Assembly: GCA_965248545.1 (NCBI GenBank)
Contig: OZ252110.1
Coordinates: forward strand, 62,001-126,000
Direction of reading: 5' to 3'
Length of the DNA stretch: 64,000 nt
Source: Alteromonas_E sp965248545
Lineage (GTDB): Bacteria; Pseudomonadota; Gammaproteobacteria; Enterobacterales; Alteromonadaceae
Under the pieces are notes generated by a model, which was not told the origin of the DNA, made no database searches, and worked only from the letters and a program-made list of their open reading frames with translations. The translations under genes and the position numbers were made by a program. This document shows, in pieces, positions 43,813 through 52,439 of the stretch. The number at the start of each line of letters is the position of its first letter. Position 1 is the first letter of the stretch.

Positions 43813-44925
43813 ATGGACCCAAAAAATCGCCTAGGCACCAAAGTCGTTCACGCAGGTTTACCAAAAGCCTCGCAAGGACAAGCATTTGCGCAAAGTCCAG
43901 TTTTCGCGAGTACGTTTCATTTGTCCGGTGCTGCAGACAGTGCGGACTACCAATACGCCCGATTTTCCAACCCTACATGGGAGCAACTCGAGTCTTCTCT
44001 TACCGAATTAGAAAGTGGAGAAACCATTGTTTTTCCCTCCGGAATGGCGGCGTGTTCAGCGGTTATGAGTGGCCTACTCACTAGCGGTCAAACAGTAGTA
44101 TTACCTGCCGATGGTTACTATGCGACAAGGGCATACGCCGAAGCGTTTTTAGTACCAAACGGAATCACATTGAAGTTAATCAAAACGGCTGCGCTGATAG
44201 ATGCTGATTTCACTGACGTGCGGTTGGTGTTAATCGAAACACCGAGTAACCCGATGTTGGATGTGGTCGACATCCAATTACTGGCAGACAAAGTGCACCG
44301 TACCGGTGGTTTACTGGCGATCGACAATACAACTGCGACCGTGCTGGGGCAACGCCCGCTTCTACTAGGGGCTGATATCAGCATCAGTGCAGACACGAAA
44401 GCACTTAATGGCCACAGTGATGTCTTGTTTGGACACGTTTCAACACAAGAGCCGGCCATTGCTGAGCGTGTGCGTTTGTGGCGAAAATTAACAGGAAACA
44501 TTCCCGGCCCAATGGAAACTTGGCTCGTCCAACGCGGTCTTGCAACCCTGGATATGCGCTTAGAACGGATGACCACTAATGCTCAAATCGTAGCTGAATT
44601 CCTCGCTGGCCACGCTAAAGTCGCGTGGGTGCGTTATCCAGGCTTGAGCGGCGATCCCTCATATGCAATTGCCAAACATCAAATGGATCATTTTGGTTTT
44701 ATTGTCAGCTTTGATTTAGGTTCCGAAGCGAGTGCTTCGAAATTCTTAACTCATTCGAGCATGATTTTTGAGGCGACCAGTTTTGGTGGCGTCCACACGA
44801 TGGCAGAACGCAGAGCACGCTGGGGAACCGATGATGTTCCCGAGGGATTTGTGCGATTGAGTGTAGGTTGCGAACATATTGACGATATCATTGCGACACT
44901 CGCTGAATCATTGGACACTATTTAA
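43813..44925 (+). CDS. PLP-dependent trans-sulfuration enzyme (Cys/Met metabolism family)
   Basis: A 370-residue fold-type I PLP enzyme related to cystathionine gamma-synthase and gamma-/beta-lyases. It shows YARFSNPTWEQLESSLTELE, the cofactor-ring segment FPSGMAACSAVMSGLL, LIETPSNPMLDVVDI, and the PLP-lysine block ISADTKALNGHSDVLFGHVS, whose Lys is near residue 198. The C-terminal SFGGVHTMAERRARWG and FVRLSVGCEHIDDII complete the fold. The exact reaction cannot be chosen from motifs; its short form, with no Met/Cys genes nearby, leaves lyase and synthase both possible. No strong ribosome-binding site before the ATG. Confidence 0.9.
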   Translation: MDPKNRLGTKVVHAGLPKASQGQAFAQSPVFASTFHLSGAADSADYQYARFSNPTWEQLESSLTELESGETIVFPSGMAACSAVMSGLLTSGQTVVLPADGYYATRAYAEAFLVPNGITLKLIKTAALIDADFTDVRLVLIETPSNPMLDVVDIQLLADKVHRTGGLLAIDNTTATVLGQRPLLLGADISISADTKALNGHSDVLFGHVSTQEPAIAERVRLWRKLTGNIPGPMETWLVQRGLATLDMRLERMTTNAQIVAEFLAGHAKVAWVRYPGLSGDPSYAIAKHQMDHFGFIVSFDLGSEASASKFLTHSSMIFEATSFGGVHTMAERRARWGTDDVPEGFVRLSVGCEHIDDIIATLAESLDTI

Positions 44926-45003
44926 GCAATCGACGTAAATCTGCAGGTGTTGCTACCGCCCTCTGTCATTGCACTATTTTCGATTTAAAAAGGAACAATC
45001 CTT

Positions 45004-45417
45004 ATGTTGACTCGTGTTACCCTACTATTGCTCATGTGCAGCCTGTTATGCCTTGCGAGCCACACAGCAAAGGCCGACGTTACAAGCCTGGGCAGTATCC
45101 AAGCTTTAACGAATGATAATATCGAAGTCATAAAATTGTCCAGCGATGCTCATGCGTCTGGATTTGTCATTTTTATTCGCGATTCTGTTCGCCAACACCG
45201 TCATAATCAACACAGCGAGACAATCCTTGTACTCGAGGGCAATGCGTCAATGACGCTTAATGACAAAGAGTTTGAAGTGAATCCGGGAGACTATGTGCAT
45301 ATACCTCAAGGCGCGTTGCACAGTGTGACACGAGTGTTGTCTGAGCAACCGCTCAAGGTATTGTCGCTACAAGCACCAGAGTTTTTCGGCAAGGACCGAG
45401 AATTCGTTGAGCCGTGA
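45004..45417 (+). CDS. Exported cupin-domain protein
   Basis: A 137-residue protein with a signal peptide (about residues 1-24, ending KA-DV) and a single cupin barrel. The conserved cupin motifs are RQHRHNQHSETILVLEGNAS, with the metal-binding His and Glu, and NPGDYVHIPQGALHSV, with the last His. AAGGA about ten bases before the ATG supports the start. Small exported cupins of this type have no common function; metal binding is likely, catalysis unproven. Two hairpins follow at its stop codon. Confidence 0.85.
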   Translation: MLTRVTLLLLMCSLLCLASHTAKADVTSLGSIQALTNDNIEVIKLSSDAHASGFVIFIRDSVRQHRHNQHSETILVLEGNASMTLNDKEFEVNPGDYVHIPQGALHSVTRVLSEQPLKVLSLQAPEFFGKDREFVEP

Positions 45418-45465
45418 AGACACCGCTTATGCACATGAGCGTCTTCAGCGCCTAATCTAGGCGCT
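45415..45465 (+). terminator. Two consecutive hairpins after the cupin gene
   Basis: The first inverted repeat, TGAAGAC at 45415-45421 with GTCTTCA at 45441-45447, starts on the stop codon and encloses a nested pair GCTTATG/CATGAGC. The second, AGCGCCTA-atc-TAGGCGCT at 45447-45465, is a perfect 8-bp stem followed by TGATTTC. The U-run is weak, so termination efficiency is uncertain; placement between convergent genes supports the call. Confidence 0.5.
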
Positions 45466-45470
45466 TGATT

Positions 45471-46328
45471 TCACTGGGACAACTCTTGGTCTTGCGCGGT
45501 AAGATTGTCTTGAGTAGCGTTTTGTTTCGGTTTGGTAGCTTTCGGAACCAGCGGCCAAAACAATTGCTCCGCCCAGCTCGCTTTTAACATCCCTTTTACG
45601 CCATAAGCCTGTGGATACTGCCGAGTAATATGCGCCGTACCAAACAAAACATCCCAGAAAAATAACAGGTTGCCATAATTCCCTTTATACGTCGTGACAC
45701 CATCCGCCGGGTCGTAACCGTGATGGGCACTATGAGTTGAAGGTGTCGAAATAGTGCGTTCCACTACCCACATTACTGGGTGTAGCCACTTTATCGCATA
45801 GAGGCGCTCATCCCACTTCCACTCTGCGTGAGCACCGATGATTACCGTGAGCTTGACGACTAAATAAGCCGCATAAACCCATCCCAGCCCGAGGTAGATT
45901 AAAATCCCAGAAAACCACAGTGACGGCATCATCAAATAGAAGAACACATTGTTGCGATACACAATGCGAACACTCATGTACTTGGCGTTGTGGTGAGCGC
46001 GATGTAAGTTGTACAGCCAACGTGTTGAGTGACACGTACGATGCCACCAATATTGCATCATATCGTCGAAAATCAACAGTAGCATCAGCTGCAATACAAT
46101 AGGCAGATCAGTCAACGCTCCTTGATATTCTGGCAATACTAAATACATCAAGAAGCCCGCACTAAACAAAACCAGCGGCTGCGTCACCGCAAATAGTGCA
46201 ATGGTGCTGATGACTTCTACGATCCCATCAGCTTTGTCTTCTTTTGCTTTGCGAAACAAACCTGTGTGATGCGCTTCTTTTAACGCAAAAAGTGCAAAGA
46301 TTATGAGAATCGCGATTTGGTAGTTCAT
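45471..46328 (-). CDS. Fatty acid hydroxylase/sterol desaturase family membrane protein
   Basis: A 285-residue membrane di-iron enzyme candidate with about four helices. The His clusters that bind iron are present: WWHRTCHSTRWLYNLHRAHH (HX3H and HXXHH) near residue 95 and STPSTHSAHHGYDPADG (HXXHH) near 205, with a third His region at GAHAEWKWDERLYA. The family oxidises or desaturates lipids, sterols or aldehydes; the substrate is not evident. No strong ribosome-binding site. It is divergent from a Crp/Fnr gene across 77 bases, which makes that regulator a plausible controller. Confidence 0.9.
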   Translation of the reverse strand: MNYQIAILIIFALFALKEAHHTGLFRKAKEDKADGIVEVISTIALFAVTQPLVLFSAGFLMYLVLPEYQGALTDLPIVLQLMLLLIFDDMMQYWWHRTCHSTRWLYNLHRAHHNAKYMSVRIVYRNNVFFYLMMPSLWFSGILIYLGLGWVYAAYLVVKLTVIIGAHAEWKWDERLYAIKWLHPVMWVVERTISTPSTHSAHHGYDPADGVTTYKGNYGNLLFFWDVLFGTAHITRQYPQAYGVKGMLKASWAEQLFWPLVPKATKPKQNATQDNLTAQDQELSQ

Positions 46329-46405
46329 CGTAGGACACTGTCGTTATTATTTTATAACAGCTTAGCGCCTGGGCTTACCCCCAAATATATACTTGTATAC
46401 ATTTA

Positions 46406-47107
46406 GTGAGATTTTATACTGGTGTTCAGGCTTATTTTTTCCAATATGCGATAGTGAGACAATTACCCCTTCACATTCTGAACCAAGCTACTGGGTATGG
46501 GACGCGAAAACGCTATTCTGCCGGTGAGAATATTCATCTACGTGGCGACAGCAAACCTGGTTTGTCGGTGGTTACAAATGGACTGGTAAAAGTCGGCAAT
46601 GCCGGCTTTGATGGTGGTTATCAACTAACCGCATTGCTAAAGAAAGGTGATACGTTCGGTGAGTTCACCTTATTTGCCAACCTTCCACGGACGCATAACG
46701 CAGATGCTTTTAGTGATTGCGAGATTGTCCAACTGACGACCCAACAATTTGAACATTGGGTGTCCAAAGAGCCTGCGCTGTTGGCGGCTATGTTGGCAAA
46801 CGTCTCGCAAAAACTGCACAGCGCGCTTGAAATGCTTGACGATACCAAACGTTTGGCGCTTCCAGTGCGTCTCGCTAAAATGCTATTAGCACTGAGTGCT
46901 GAACAAAATAGTCTTCACTTAGCTTTGCGCCAATCTGATTGTGCAGAGTTACTGGGGGTTACGGTGTTGTCGGCACACAAAGCGCTGAAAGTATTGGTGA
47001 AAGAAGAATTGTTGGCCACTCGCTATGGCAAAATAGAGATTTCTGACCGTGCTCGATTAGGCGAATATGTCAGCGCCAAGGCAAGCTTACATTCACTCGA
47101 TAAATAA
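46406..47107 (+). CDS. Crp/Fnr family transcriptional regulator
   Basis: A 233-residue regulator with a cNMP-binding barrel (SAGENIHLRGDSKPGLSVVT, LLKKGDTFGEFTLFANLPRT at about 38-105) and a C-terminal winged helix (SDCAELLGVTVLSAHKALKVL at about 190-210). There is no Fnr-type cysteine set. The start is GTG at 46406; another GTG at 46454 is possible, and neither has a clear ribosome-binding site. It differs from the Crp/Fnr protein at 16838 enough that they are not recent copies. It is divergent from the sterol-desaturase-like gene and convergent with a phasin-like gene. Confidence 0.88.
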   Translation: MRFYTGVQAYFFQYAIVRQLPLHILNQATGYGTRKRYSAGENIHLRGDSKPGLSVVTNGLVKVGNAGFDGGYQLTALLKKGDTFGEFTLFANLPRTHNADAFSDCEIVQLTTQQFEHWVSKEPALLAAMLANVSQKLHSALEMLDDTKRLALPVRLAKMLLALSAEQNSLHLALRQSDCAELLGVTVLSAHKALKVLVKEELLATRYGKIEISDRARLGEYVSAKASLHSLDK

Positions 47108-47140
47108 AAATCGCCAGTCAACACTGTTGACTGGCGATTG
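47106..47140 (-). terminator. Rho-independent terminator of the phasin-like gene
   Basis: TCGCCAGTCAA (47111-47121) pairs perfectly with TTGACTGGCGA (47127-47137) around a five-base loop. On the minus strand the stem is followed by T5 (the A5 at 47106-47110), right after the stop of the gene at 47168. It may also slow plus-strand transcripts, but has no plus-strand U-run. Its stem shares the core CCAGTC with the terminator at 1943-1964. Confidence 0.85.
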
Positions 47141-47167
47141 CCTAAAACCTGAACGGCTGGTTTCGAA

Positions 47168-47734
47168 TTATTCAGCTTTATCAGTTGTCGCTTTGCTGGT
47201 CGTTTTCCGCGCTGCAGGTTTACGCGTTGTCGTCGCTTTCTTAGCCGCGGGCTTTCTCGTTGTTGTCGATTTTGCCTTAGGCGCAGACGTCGAGGTCGAT
47301 TTCGCGGGGGCCGCTTTTGCTTTTGATGCGGTCGTCTTGGCTGCTGTTGTTGCCTTAGTCGCGGTGCGACGAGCAGCCGGTTTTTTAGCCGCTACAGCCT
47401 GTTTGGCTCTCTTTTCAGCCAAAATGGCAACTTGCTCAATCAAATCGTCGACTTTCTTAGAAAGCTGATCGAGTTCTTTATCTCGTTGTGCGCTGCCAAA
47501 ACTGAACGCATCAAACCAGTTCTTTAGGGTAGAATTCATGGGGTTACTCCGCGGTATGGCATTCTTTAAGTCAGCCTCGACAGCTTCGCCGCGAGTCGCC
47601 AGCTCGTTAAACAATGCATTAGACTTAGTGACGGCTTTGTCAAACTCTGTAGATAAATCGCTGATTTGATCTGCGACTAGACCACAATAGGCGTTTGCAA
47701 AGCTTACAAAAGGGTTTTTAGTTGCTGTTGACAT
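47168..47734 (-). CDS. PhaF-like phasin with histone-H1-like tail
   Basis: A 188-residue protein with an N-terminal phasin-like helical segment (NPFVSFANAYCGLVADQI, then LSTEFDKAVTKSNALFNELA), a middle heptad region ending KKVDDLIEQVAILAEKRAKQ, and a C-terminal tail from about residue 120 made of Ala/Lys/Pro/Thr repeats (KPAARRT, KPAAKKAT, KPAARKTT). This two-part layout is that of PhaF, which binds polyhydroxyalkanoate granules with one half and DNA with the other to share granules at division. AGGAG seven bases before the ATG. No PHA synthase is in the window. Confidence 0.85.
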   Translation of the reverse strand: MSTATKNPFVSFANAYCGLVADQISDLSTEFDKAVTKSNALFNELATRGEAVEADLKNAIPRSNPMNSTLKNWFDAFSFGSAQRDKELDQLSKKVDDLIEQVAILAEKRAKQAVAAKKPAARRTATKATTAAKTTASKAKAAPAKSTSTSAPKAKSTTTRKPAAKKATTTRKPAARKTTSKATTDKAE

Positions 47735-47819
47735 CGCTAGCTCCTGTGGCGCTCAAAGGCACTCTAAAGTAGAAGTGTAGACGCTTTCTGCTAGGGCGCA
47801 AAAACGCTTAGACTGGGAG

Positions 47820-47846
47820 AAAAACGCACCCGCAAGGAGTGCGTTT
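47820..47846 (-). terminator. Terminator downstream of the small phasin gene
   Basis: AAACGCAC (47822-47829) and GTGCGTTT (47839-47846) form an 8-bp stem with a nine-base loop. Minus-strand transcripts then read T5. It lies eight bases beyond the stop of the gene at 47854, and before the next phasin-like gene, so the two genes have separate 3' ends. Confidence 0.75.
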
Positions 47847-47853
47847 CCAAAAC

Positions 47854-48213
47854 TTACTTAGCAGCAGCTAGTTTCGCTACAGCTTCAGTTAGTGCGTCGA
47901 TTTTTGCAGACAATTCTTCGATTTTGCTCTCTGAATCTTCGTTGTCCAAACCTAGCTTCTTGCGAACGTCAGCAACGCGATCTTCAACTTCTGTAGTCGT
48001 TTGCTTGAATTTACCTTTTGCACTTTCTTCAAGCTTTTCGCCTTTAACAACTAGTTCTTCGAAAACTTTTTGCGTTTCAGTGCTAAGTTGCTCGTAACGA
48101 CCTTGAGCTTCATCGATGCTCTTACCGTACGCGCCCAAACCTGCAAGCCAGATTTTACGTGCAAATTCTTCAGCTTCGTTAAATTTCGCTTTGATTTGAT
48201 CTGTGTTTGTCAT
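47854..48213 (-). CDS. Phasin family protein (PhaI-like)
   Basis: A 119-residue amphipathic helical protein. EEFARKIWLAGLGAYGKSID near residue 15 is the classic PhaI/PhaF phasin motif, followed by heptad helices and a Leu/Ile-repeat C-terminus (KIEELSAKIDALTEAVAKLA) typical of the oligomerisation zipper. It would coat polyhydroxyalkanoate granules. GGAGAAC before the ATG supports the start. It pairs with the PhaF-like gene downstream, the usual phaI-phaF order; the synthase and depolymerase genes normally beside them are absent. Confidence 0.92.
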   Translation of the reverse strand: MTNTDQIKAKFNEAEEFARKIWLAGLGAYGKSIDEAQGRYEQLSTETQKVFEELVVKGEKLEESAKGKFKQTTTEVEDRVADVRKKLGLDNEDSESKIEELSAKIDALTEAVAKLAAAK

Positions 48214-48350
48214 GATGTTCTCCAGTGACCGATTAAGTGATTCGGGAGTAGATTACAAACATCAATTAGAAACCGCATACTAACTTTGCGGTTTCCATGA
48301 CTTTTTTTTGAATTTTTTTATAATTTGTTGATTTTGCGGGAGATTTAATT

Positions 48351-49061
48351 TTAATCAACAAGGTCTGATGGCATAGACTCGCGAACTTCGCTCCACACCT
48401 TGCCACTTTCAATACCATATTGGCGCAACAATAGTGGTACAGATTCAAAATCACCCTGTTTAGCCGCTTCAAGTAATTTCATGTAGAACGCCTTGACCAC
48501 ATCACGCGCTTTTTGATGCGAAAAGAAGTATCCACCAATTCGTGAATACATGCCTCTGAACCCGTTCATCATGAGCACAAACACCGGGTTTCCAGATGCC
48601 AGCGCTAAATCGTGATTGAGCTGATAATCAAAATCGGCAAATGCCCTACCTTCTTCTTCAACATCGGTGTAGCGACTGATTAACTCCACCGCCTTGTCCG
48701 GGTTATTCCGAATTGCACCGCGAATAAACACGGCACTGAGATTGGTGCGTGCAGCGAGCAAATTATCGATGAGGTCAGAGATACCTTCTTGATCCAAACG
48801 CGCGAGCGTCTCGAGAATATTAAGACCACACGTTTCCCAGAAATTGTTCACGCGGGTTGGCTTGCCGTGTTGGATGGTCAACCAACCATCCCGTGCGAGG
48901 CGTTGTAGAACTTCGCGTAATGTTGTGCGCGTAACACCGATCAATTCTGACAGTTCTCGTTCGGCCGGTAATATTGTACCCGGCGCAAAGCGACCACTCC
49001 AGATAGACTCAACAATGTACTCTTCAGCAAATCCTGCTGGGCTTTGAGCCTTGTAAATCAT
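48351..49061 (-). CDS. fadR: Fatty acid metabolism regulator FadR
   Basis: FadR is a GntR-type regulator that represses beta-oxidation genes and activates fabA/fabB until long-chain acyl-CoA releases it. The 236-residue protein starts at the ATG at 49061, giving MIYKAQSPAGFAEEYIVESI, which aligns with E. coli FadR; the frame above it to 49109 is not homologous. The winged helix ERELSELIGVTRTTLREVLQ followed by RLARDGWLTIQHGKPTRVNN is nearly identical to E. coli, so the operator should be too. In E. coli fadR is divergent from nhaB; here nhaB-dsbB lies about 5.8 kb away beyond other genes. Targets in the window could include fabB, fadD and fadH. Confidence 0.97.
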   Translation of the reverse strand: MIYKAQSPAGFAEEYIVESIWSGRFAPGTILPAERELSELIGVTRTTLREVLQRLARDGWLTIQHGKPTRVNNFWETCGLNILETLARLDQEGISDLIDNLLAARTNLSAVFIRGAIRNNPDKAVELISRYTDVEEEGRAFADFDYQLNHDLALASGNPVFVLMMNGFRGMYSRIGGYFFSHQKARDVVKAFYMKLLEAAKQGDFESVPLLLRQYGIESGKVWSEVRESMPSDLVD

Positions 49062-49386
49062 GTTCCACGCACCTGCTTTCTTGTTATTTGGACTGATTGT
49101 ACCAGTCAATATTAGTCCTACGCCAGTGTTTGAAGAACATTAAATTAACATTTCCATCAATCGGCGGGGCAGGTCCTCATCAATGACGCCAATAGATTTA
49201 CGTTATTGAGAAGTATTTACGATATAAATCAGACATTTAAGAGAGATGCACGGATATTACTGCGAATGTGCTATGTTGATGGCATTAAGTAATTTGAAAG
49301 TCAGTAACGACCAAATAGTACTCAGTTGATGGCTGAGTTGGTCTCAATCAGGAGACCAACTCACTCAGGTTGCGGCTAGTCTGGCT
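49062..49386. other. Intergenic region with a 12-bp hairpin
   Basis: These 325 bases between fadR and the beta-propeller gene contain no convincing reading frame. A perfect inverted repeat, TGAGTTGGTCTC (49334-49345) with GAGACCAACTCA (49352-49363), loop AATCAG, lies 24 bases beyond the stop of the beta-propeller gene. Neither strand has a U-run, so it is not a standard terminator, though position suits one for the minus-strand gene. The rest should hold the fadR promoter; no clear -35/-10 pair was identified. Confidence 0.45.
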
Positions 49387-51357
49387 CTAGAAAGGACCGA
49401 TTGGCTCATCACCGACCAGTGTAGAATGAAACCGCAACTGATTGCCACGCAAGTAGTATACTCCCTCGGACATGATGACACTGCGGTCTTCACCGGCGTA
49501 CACGTAGTAACTTTCATCGCTAGGGACAAACCATTGCATCACTTCACTCATTTGCGCGCCGTCGCTGTTGGTCTCAACATCAATTAACAACAGGCTGTTG
49601 TGATAGGGATTGTCACTTCCATCGACAGATCCCCACCCTTCCACGGGCATGGCAAAACGGGAATTGTTATCTGAGCTCAGTACAGACAGAGCCCTGTAGT
49701 CATATTCCGCTGGTGTATAGCTGTGCTCTTTCACCAAAGTACTTACCTCCAACGGCTGTTGTGGATCTGACACATCAAACAAGCTTATTTTCATCTGTTG
49801 TACGGGCAAAGGGTCAATCACAACTTGTCCGTTAGCAGGAATCTGGTCGACTTGGATTTGCTGTCCAATACCCAACAAATATTGGCTTGAAATAGGTTGT
49901 AAGTAGTTTGACACCCCAGGGATTTCTAACGCACCGAGCATCTGCGGTTGAGCCGGATCGCTGGTATCTATGACGTACAGCGGGTCAATGCGTTCGAATG
50001 TTACGACGTAAGCTCTGTGTCCGACATAACGAACAGCATATACATCCTCACCTGGTTTACCCAGCGGTTCAGGATACGCTTCATTTGGCAGTTGCCCCAC
50101 TGTCACGAGTTGATCTGCCTGCTGTTGGACGGTAAATAACCGATGTAACGGTTGCTGATCCTCAGTCAAGTAATCTGTGGTGACGATGCGCAGCGTGTCT
50201 GCATACTCTGATAAGCGCAGTTGAGGTGCAGCACTCCACCCGACAATACCCGAAACCGTTCCCGAGGCCTGATAACCAAAACTTTCACCTAAGCCAACTT
50301 TGTGTAAAAACGTGTCGTTTTCAACCGTCCCGCTAATATACAGGGCGTCCGTACTTACATAGGTGAAACTGCTTACCGCTGATAAACAGAGTTCTTCAAT
50401 TTGCCCCGGGCTGGCCAAATCAACCTTCACAACGTGGATCAGCTGTGAAAAACCATCTTGCGCTGTTGCCTGTTCCGGTATGTAACAGTCTGCCGTCGTC
50501 AACTGACTAATCACTTGGCCATCAAGCGTAACAGTTGGCAACAAAGCTTGATCATCCAATGCCTGCAACGTTCGGTAATTCTCGAGCTGAGACGCATCAT
50601 CCGCAGCACCCACGACTAGACCTTCAACTTGAGGAACGTAGGCATTGACTAAATACAAATCATTGTTGATACGACGACTACTCAATAGCCGGCCATCGAT
50701 GCGCAAAGTTTGTGCACTGCCTATCGCTTGAGGATCAGTCGTATCATAGATATCCACTACAAAATCAGTATCCAAAAACTCTGGCGCAAAGCTGCTGGTG
50801 AACGCATCCACTGGATACACGGGTTGCGAACCAGAAATAACGGCAAGGTGACTACCATCGAGTTGGCTTAAATACATGCCTTGAATGCCCCACTCAGGCT
50901 CAGCGATCGCCAATTCAGTTATTTCAACCAGTTGATTGTCCGATTGTCGCTGCAATACTCTGACGGCAGATTGATAACCAGTATCTTCAAACCATACAGG
51001 ATACTCAGCAACGAACATCGTAGCGCCATCAAATTCGATGCGGTCGGCCTCATCAACACCTTGTTCTTGTGTATTGGTCGTTGAAAAACTTAATGACTCC
51101 GAACCATTTGCTGGTGGAGCGGCATCCGACACTGGGGAGTCGTTTAATAAAGATGCGACGTATAGCCCGTTTTTGATATAGGTACTGGCTTTCGCATTGC
51201 CTGATTGCACCAGGTTACCGGCAAACGCCTGCGGCGCATTGAGCTGAGGTGGCGTCGTAATCTCAGGTTCAGAGCTCTGTGAGCCGGAGCACCCGGCCAA
51301 AGCGACTACACTCAGACTTGCGGCACCAAATGGAACAAATGTTTTGCGGATTTGCAT
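49387..51357 (-). CDS. Secreted beta-propeller lipoprotein
   Basis: About 656 residues. The ATG at 51357 has AAGGGAAA upstream and opens a lipoprotein signal ending VVALAGCSG; the longer frame to 51414 is rejected. The rest resembles the secreted C-terminal beta-propeller family distantly related to WD-40 proteins (COG4880): an N-terminal SFSTTNTQEQGVDEADRIEF segment, which is the family's signature GVDEAD motif, followed by repeats such as YVVTFERIDPLYVIDTSDP and ISLFDVSDPQQPLEVSTL, which match the V-D-[TV]-S-D-P blade ends. The protein should be on the cell surface or in the periplasm. Function unknown. Transcribed away from the MipA operon. Confidence 0.88.
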   Translation of the reverse strand: MQIRKTFVPFGAASLSVVALAGCSGSQSSEPEITTPPQLNAPQAFAGNLVQSGNAKASTYIKNGLYVASLLNDSPVSDAAPPANGSESLSFSTTNTQEQGVDEADRIEFDGATMFVAEYPVWFEDTGYQSAVRVLQRQSDNQLVEITELAIAEPEWGIQGMYLSQLDGSHLAVISGSQPVYPVDAFTSSFAPEFLDTDFVVDIYDTTDPQAIGSAQTLRIDGRLLSSRRINNDLYLVNAYVPQVEGLVVGAADDASQLENYRTLQALDDQALLPTVTLDGQVISQLTTADCYIPEQATAQDGFSQLIHVVKVDLASPGQIEELCLSAVSSFTYVSTDALYISGTVENDTFLHKVGLGESFGYQASGTVSGIVGWSAAPQLRLSEYADTLRIVTTDYLTEDQQPLHRLFTVQQQADQLVTVGQLPNEAYPEPLGKPGEDVYAVRYVGHRAYVVTFERIDPLYVIDTSDPAQPQMLGALEIPGVSNYLQPISSQYLLGIGQQIQVDQIPANGQVVIDPLPVQQMKISLFDVSDPQQPLEVSTLVKEHSYTPAEYDYRALSVLSSDNNSRFAMPVEGWGSVDGSDNPYHNSLLLIDVETNSDGAQMSEVMQWFVPSDESYYVYAGEDRSVIMSEGVYYLRGNQLRFHSTLVGDEPIGPF

Positions 51358-51537
51358 ATCTATTTCCCTTAAACATGAATGATGTATCACCAAGCCTAAG
51401 GTCGAGTGCGACAAGAATCCGTTAGAGATTGCGTAAATTTGTGAATATTTGTAATCAGCCGATGTCGATTTCGTGTCGGTTTGTTAATCTACACCTGATA
51501 AATGATTCACCCGCCAACGGAAACCAAACGAAGATAA

Positions 51538-52428
51538 ATGAAGCACACCTCTTATTTGCTCGCGGCCATACTGTTCATCCTGATCTCAAATGAGATTGGC
51601 GCGACGCCACCAGATGAAACCTGTAATAAAGGCGAAGACTGCATAACCAGCAATAGTTGGCAGTTTGGTGTCGCGATGGGATTAGGTGGCAGAAGCAACC
51701 CTTTGGTTGATGGCGATACGATTCCATTGGTGTTGATTCCGGATATTGCGTGGTACGGTGATTCCGCCTATTTCGACAACGGCGAACTCGGTTGGCAGTG
51801 GCTTCCCAACAGACACAGTAGTATCGAAATGTTTGTCGCCCCAAACACCGAGAAAGCCAATTTCACTTTCTGGCACACAGCTAACATTCTGATCCCAGCC
51901 GCAAGTCTGGGGGCGGACATTCTCGAACCCGGCGCGCCGAATATTGATCCGCCTGAAGATGCCCATTACGAACTCAGTATCGATGAGGTCCAGAGCCGCA
52001 GTTGGGCTTTCGATATCGGCTTACGTTGGCAATGGATTGCAGCACAGCATCGTTGGAGCATCAAGGTTGCTTCAGATATTTCCGGCGTTCATCAGGGCCA
52101 ACATGCCTTACTTGAATATCGCTACCATTGGCGAATGCATCGCTGGCGTTTCAGCATTGCACCGCATATCAAATGGGTTAGCTCAGATTTGACGGATTAC
52201 TACTACGGCGTATCTTCTGAAGATACTGAACAAGCCGCGTTATGGTACCAAGGCCGCTCAGGCACTCAATGGGGCCTGGCCGCAAACGCGGCTTATATGT
52301 TCAACGAGCACTGGCAAGGCATGCTGCGCATACAGAGCATAAAGCTGCACACTGGTATGGTTGATAGTCCTCTGGTTAACGAATCGAATATTCATTCTAT
52401 GTTCGTTGGTTTAGCTTACAGATTTTGA
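51538..52428 (+). CDS. MipA/OmpV family outer-membrane protein
   Basis: A 296-residue beta-barrel candidate with signal peptide (ending EIGA-TP) and alternating amphipathic strands with aromatic girdles; it ends in a C-terminal aromatic (LAYRF), the usual signal for outer-membrane insertion. FGVAMGLGGRSNPLVDGDTI and the strand GDSAYFDNGELGWQWLP are the MipA signature. MipA scaffolds murein hydrolase and synthase in E. coli, but most relatives are just called OmpV. It heads MipA-DUF3019-regulator-kinase; in related marine genera the same four genes travel together, so the two-component system probably senses conditions at the envelope. Confidence 0.9.
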   Translation: MKHTSYLLAAILFILISNEIGATPPDETCNKGEDCITSNSWQFGVAMGLGGRSNPLVDGDTIPLVLIPDIAWYGDSAYFDNGELGWQWLPNRHSSIEMFVAPNTEKANFTFWHTANILIPAASLGADILEPGAPNIDPPEDAHYELSIDEVQSRSWAFDIGLRWQWIAAQHRWSIKVASDISGVHQGQHALLEYRYHWRMHRWRFSIAPHIKWVSSDLTDYYYGVSSEDTEQAALWYQGRSGTQWGLAANAAYMFNEHWQGMLRIQSIKLHTGMVDSPLVNESNIHSMFVGLAYRF

Positions 52429-52439
52429 GTGGGGGAGAA

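Noticed and set aside
47067..47468. Val/Ala-rich 133-residue frame on the plus strand
   Set aside because: It is antisense to the Ala/Lys repeat tail of the PhaF-like gene, starts inside the Crp/Fnr gene and crosses the terminator at 47106-47140.
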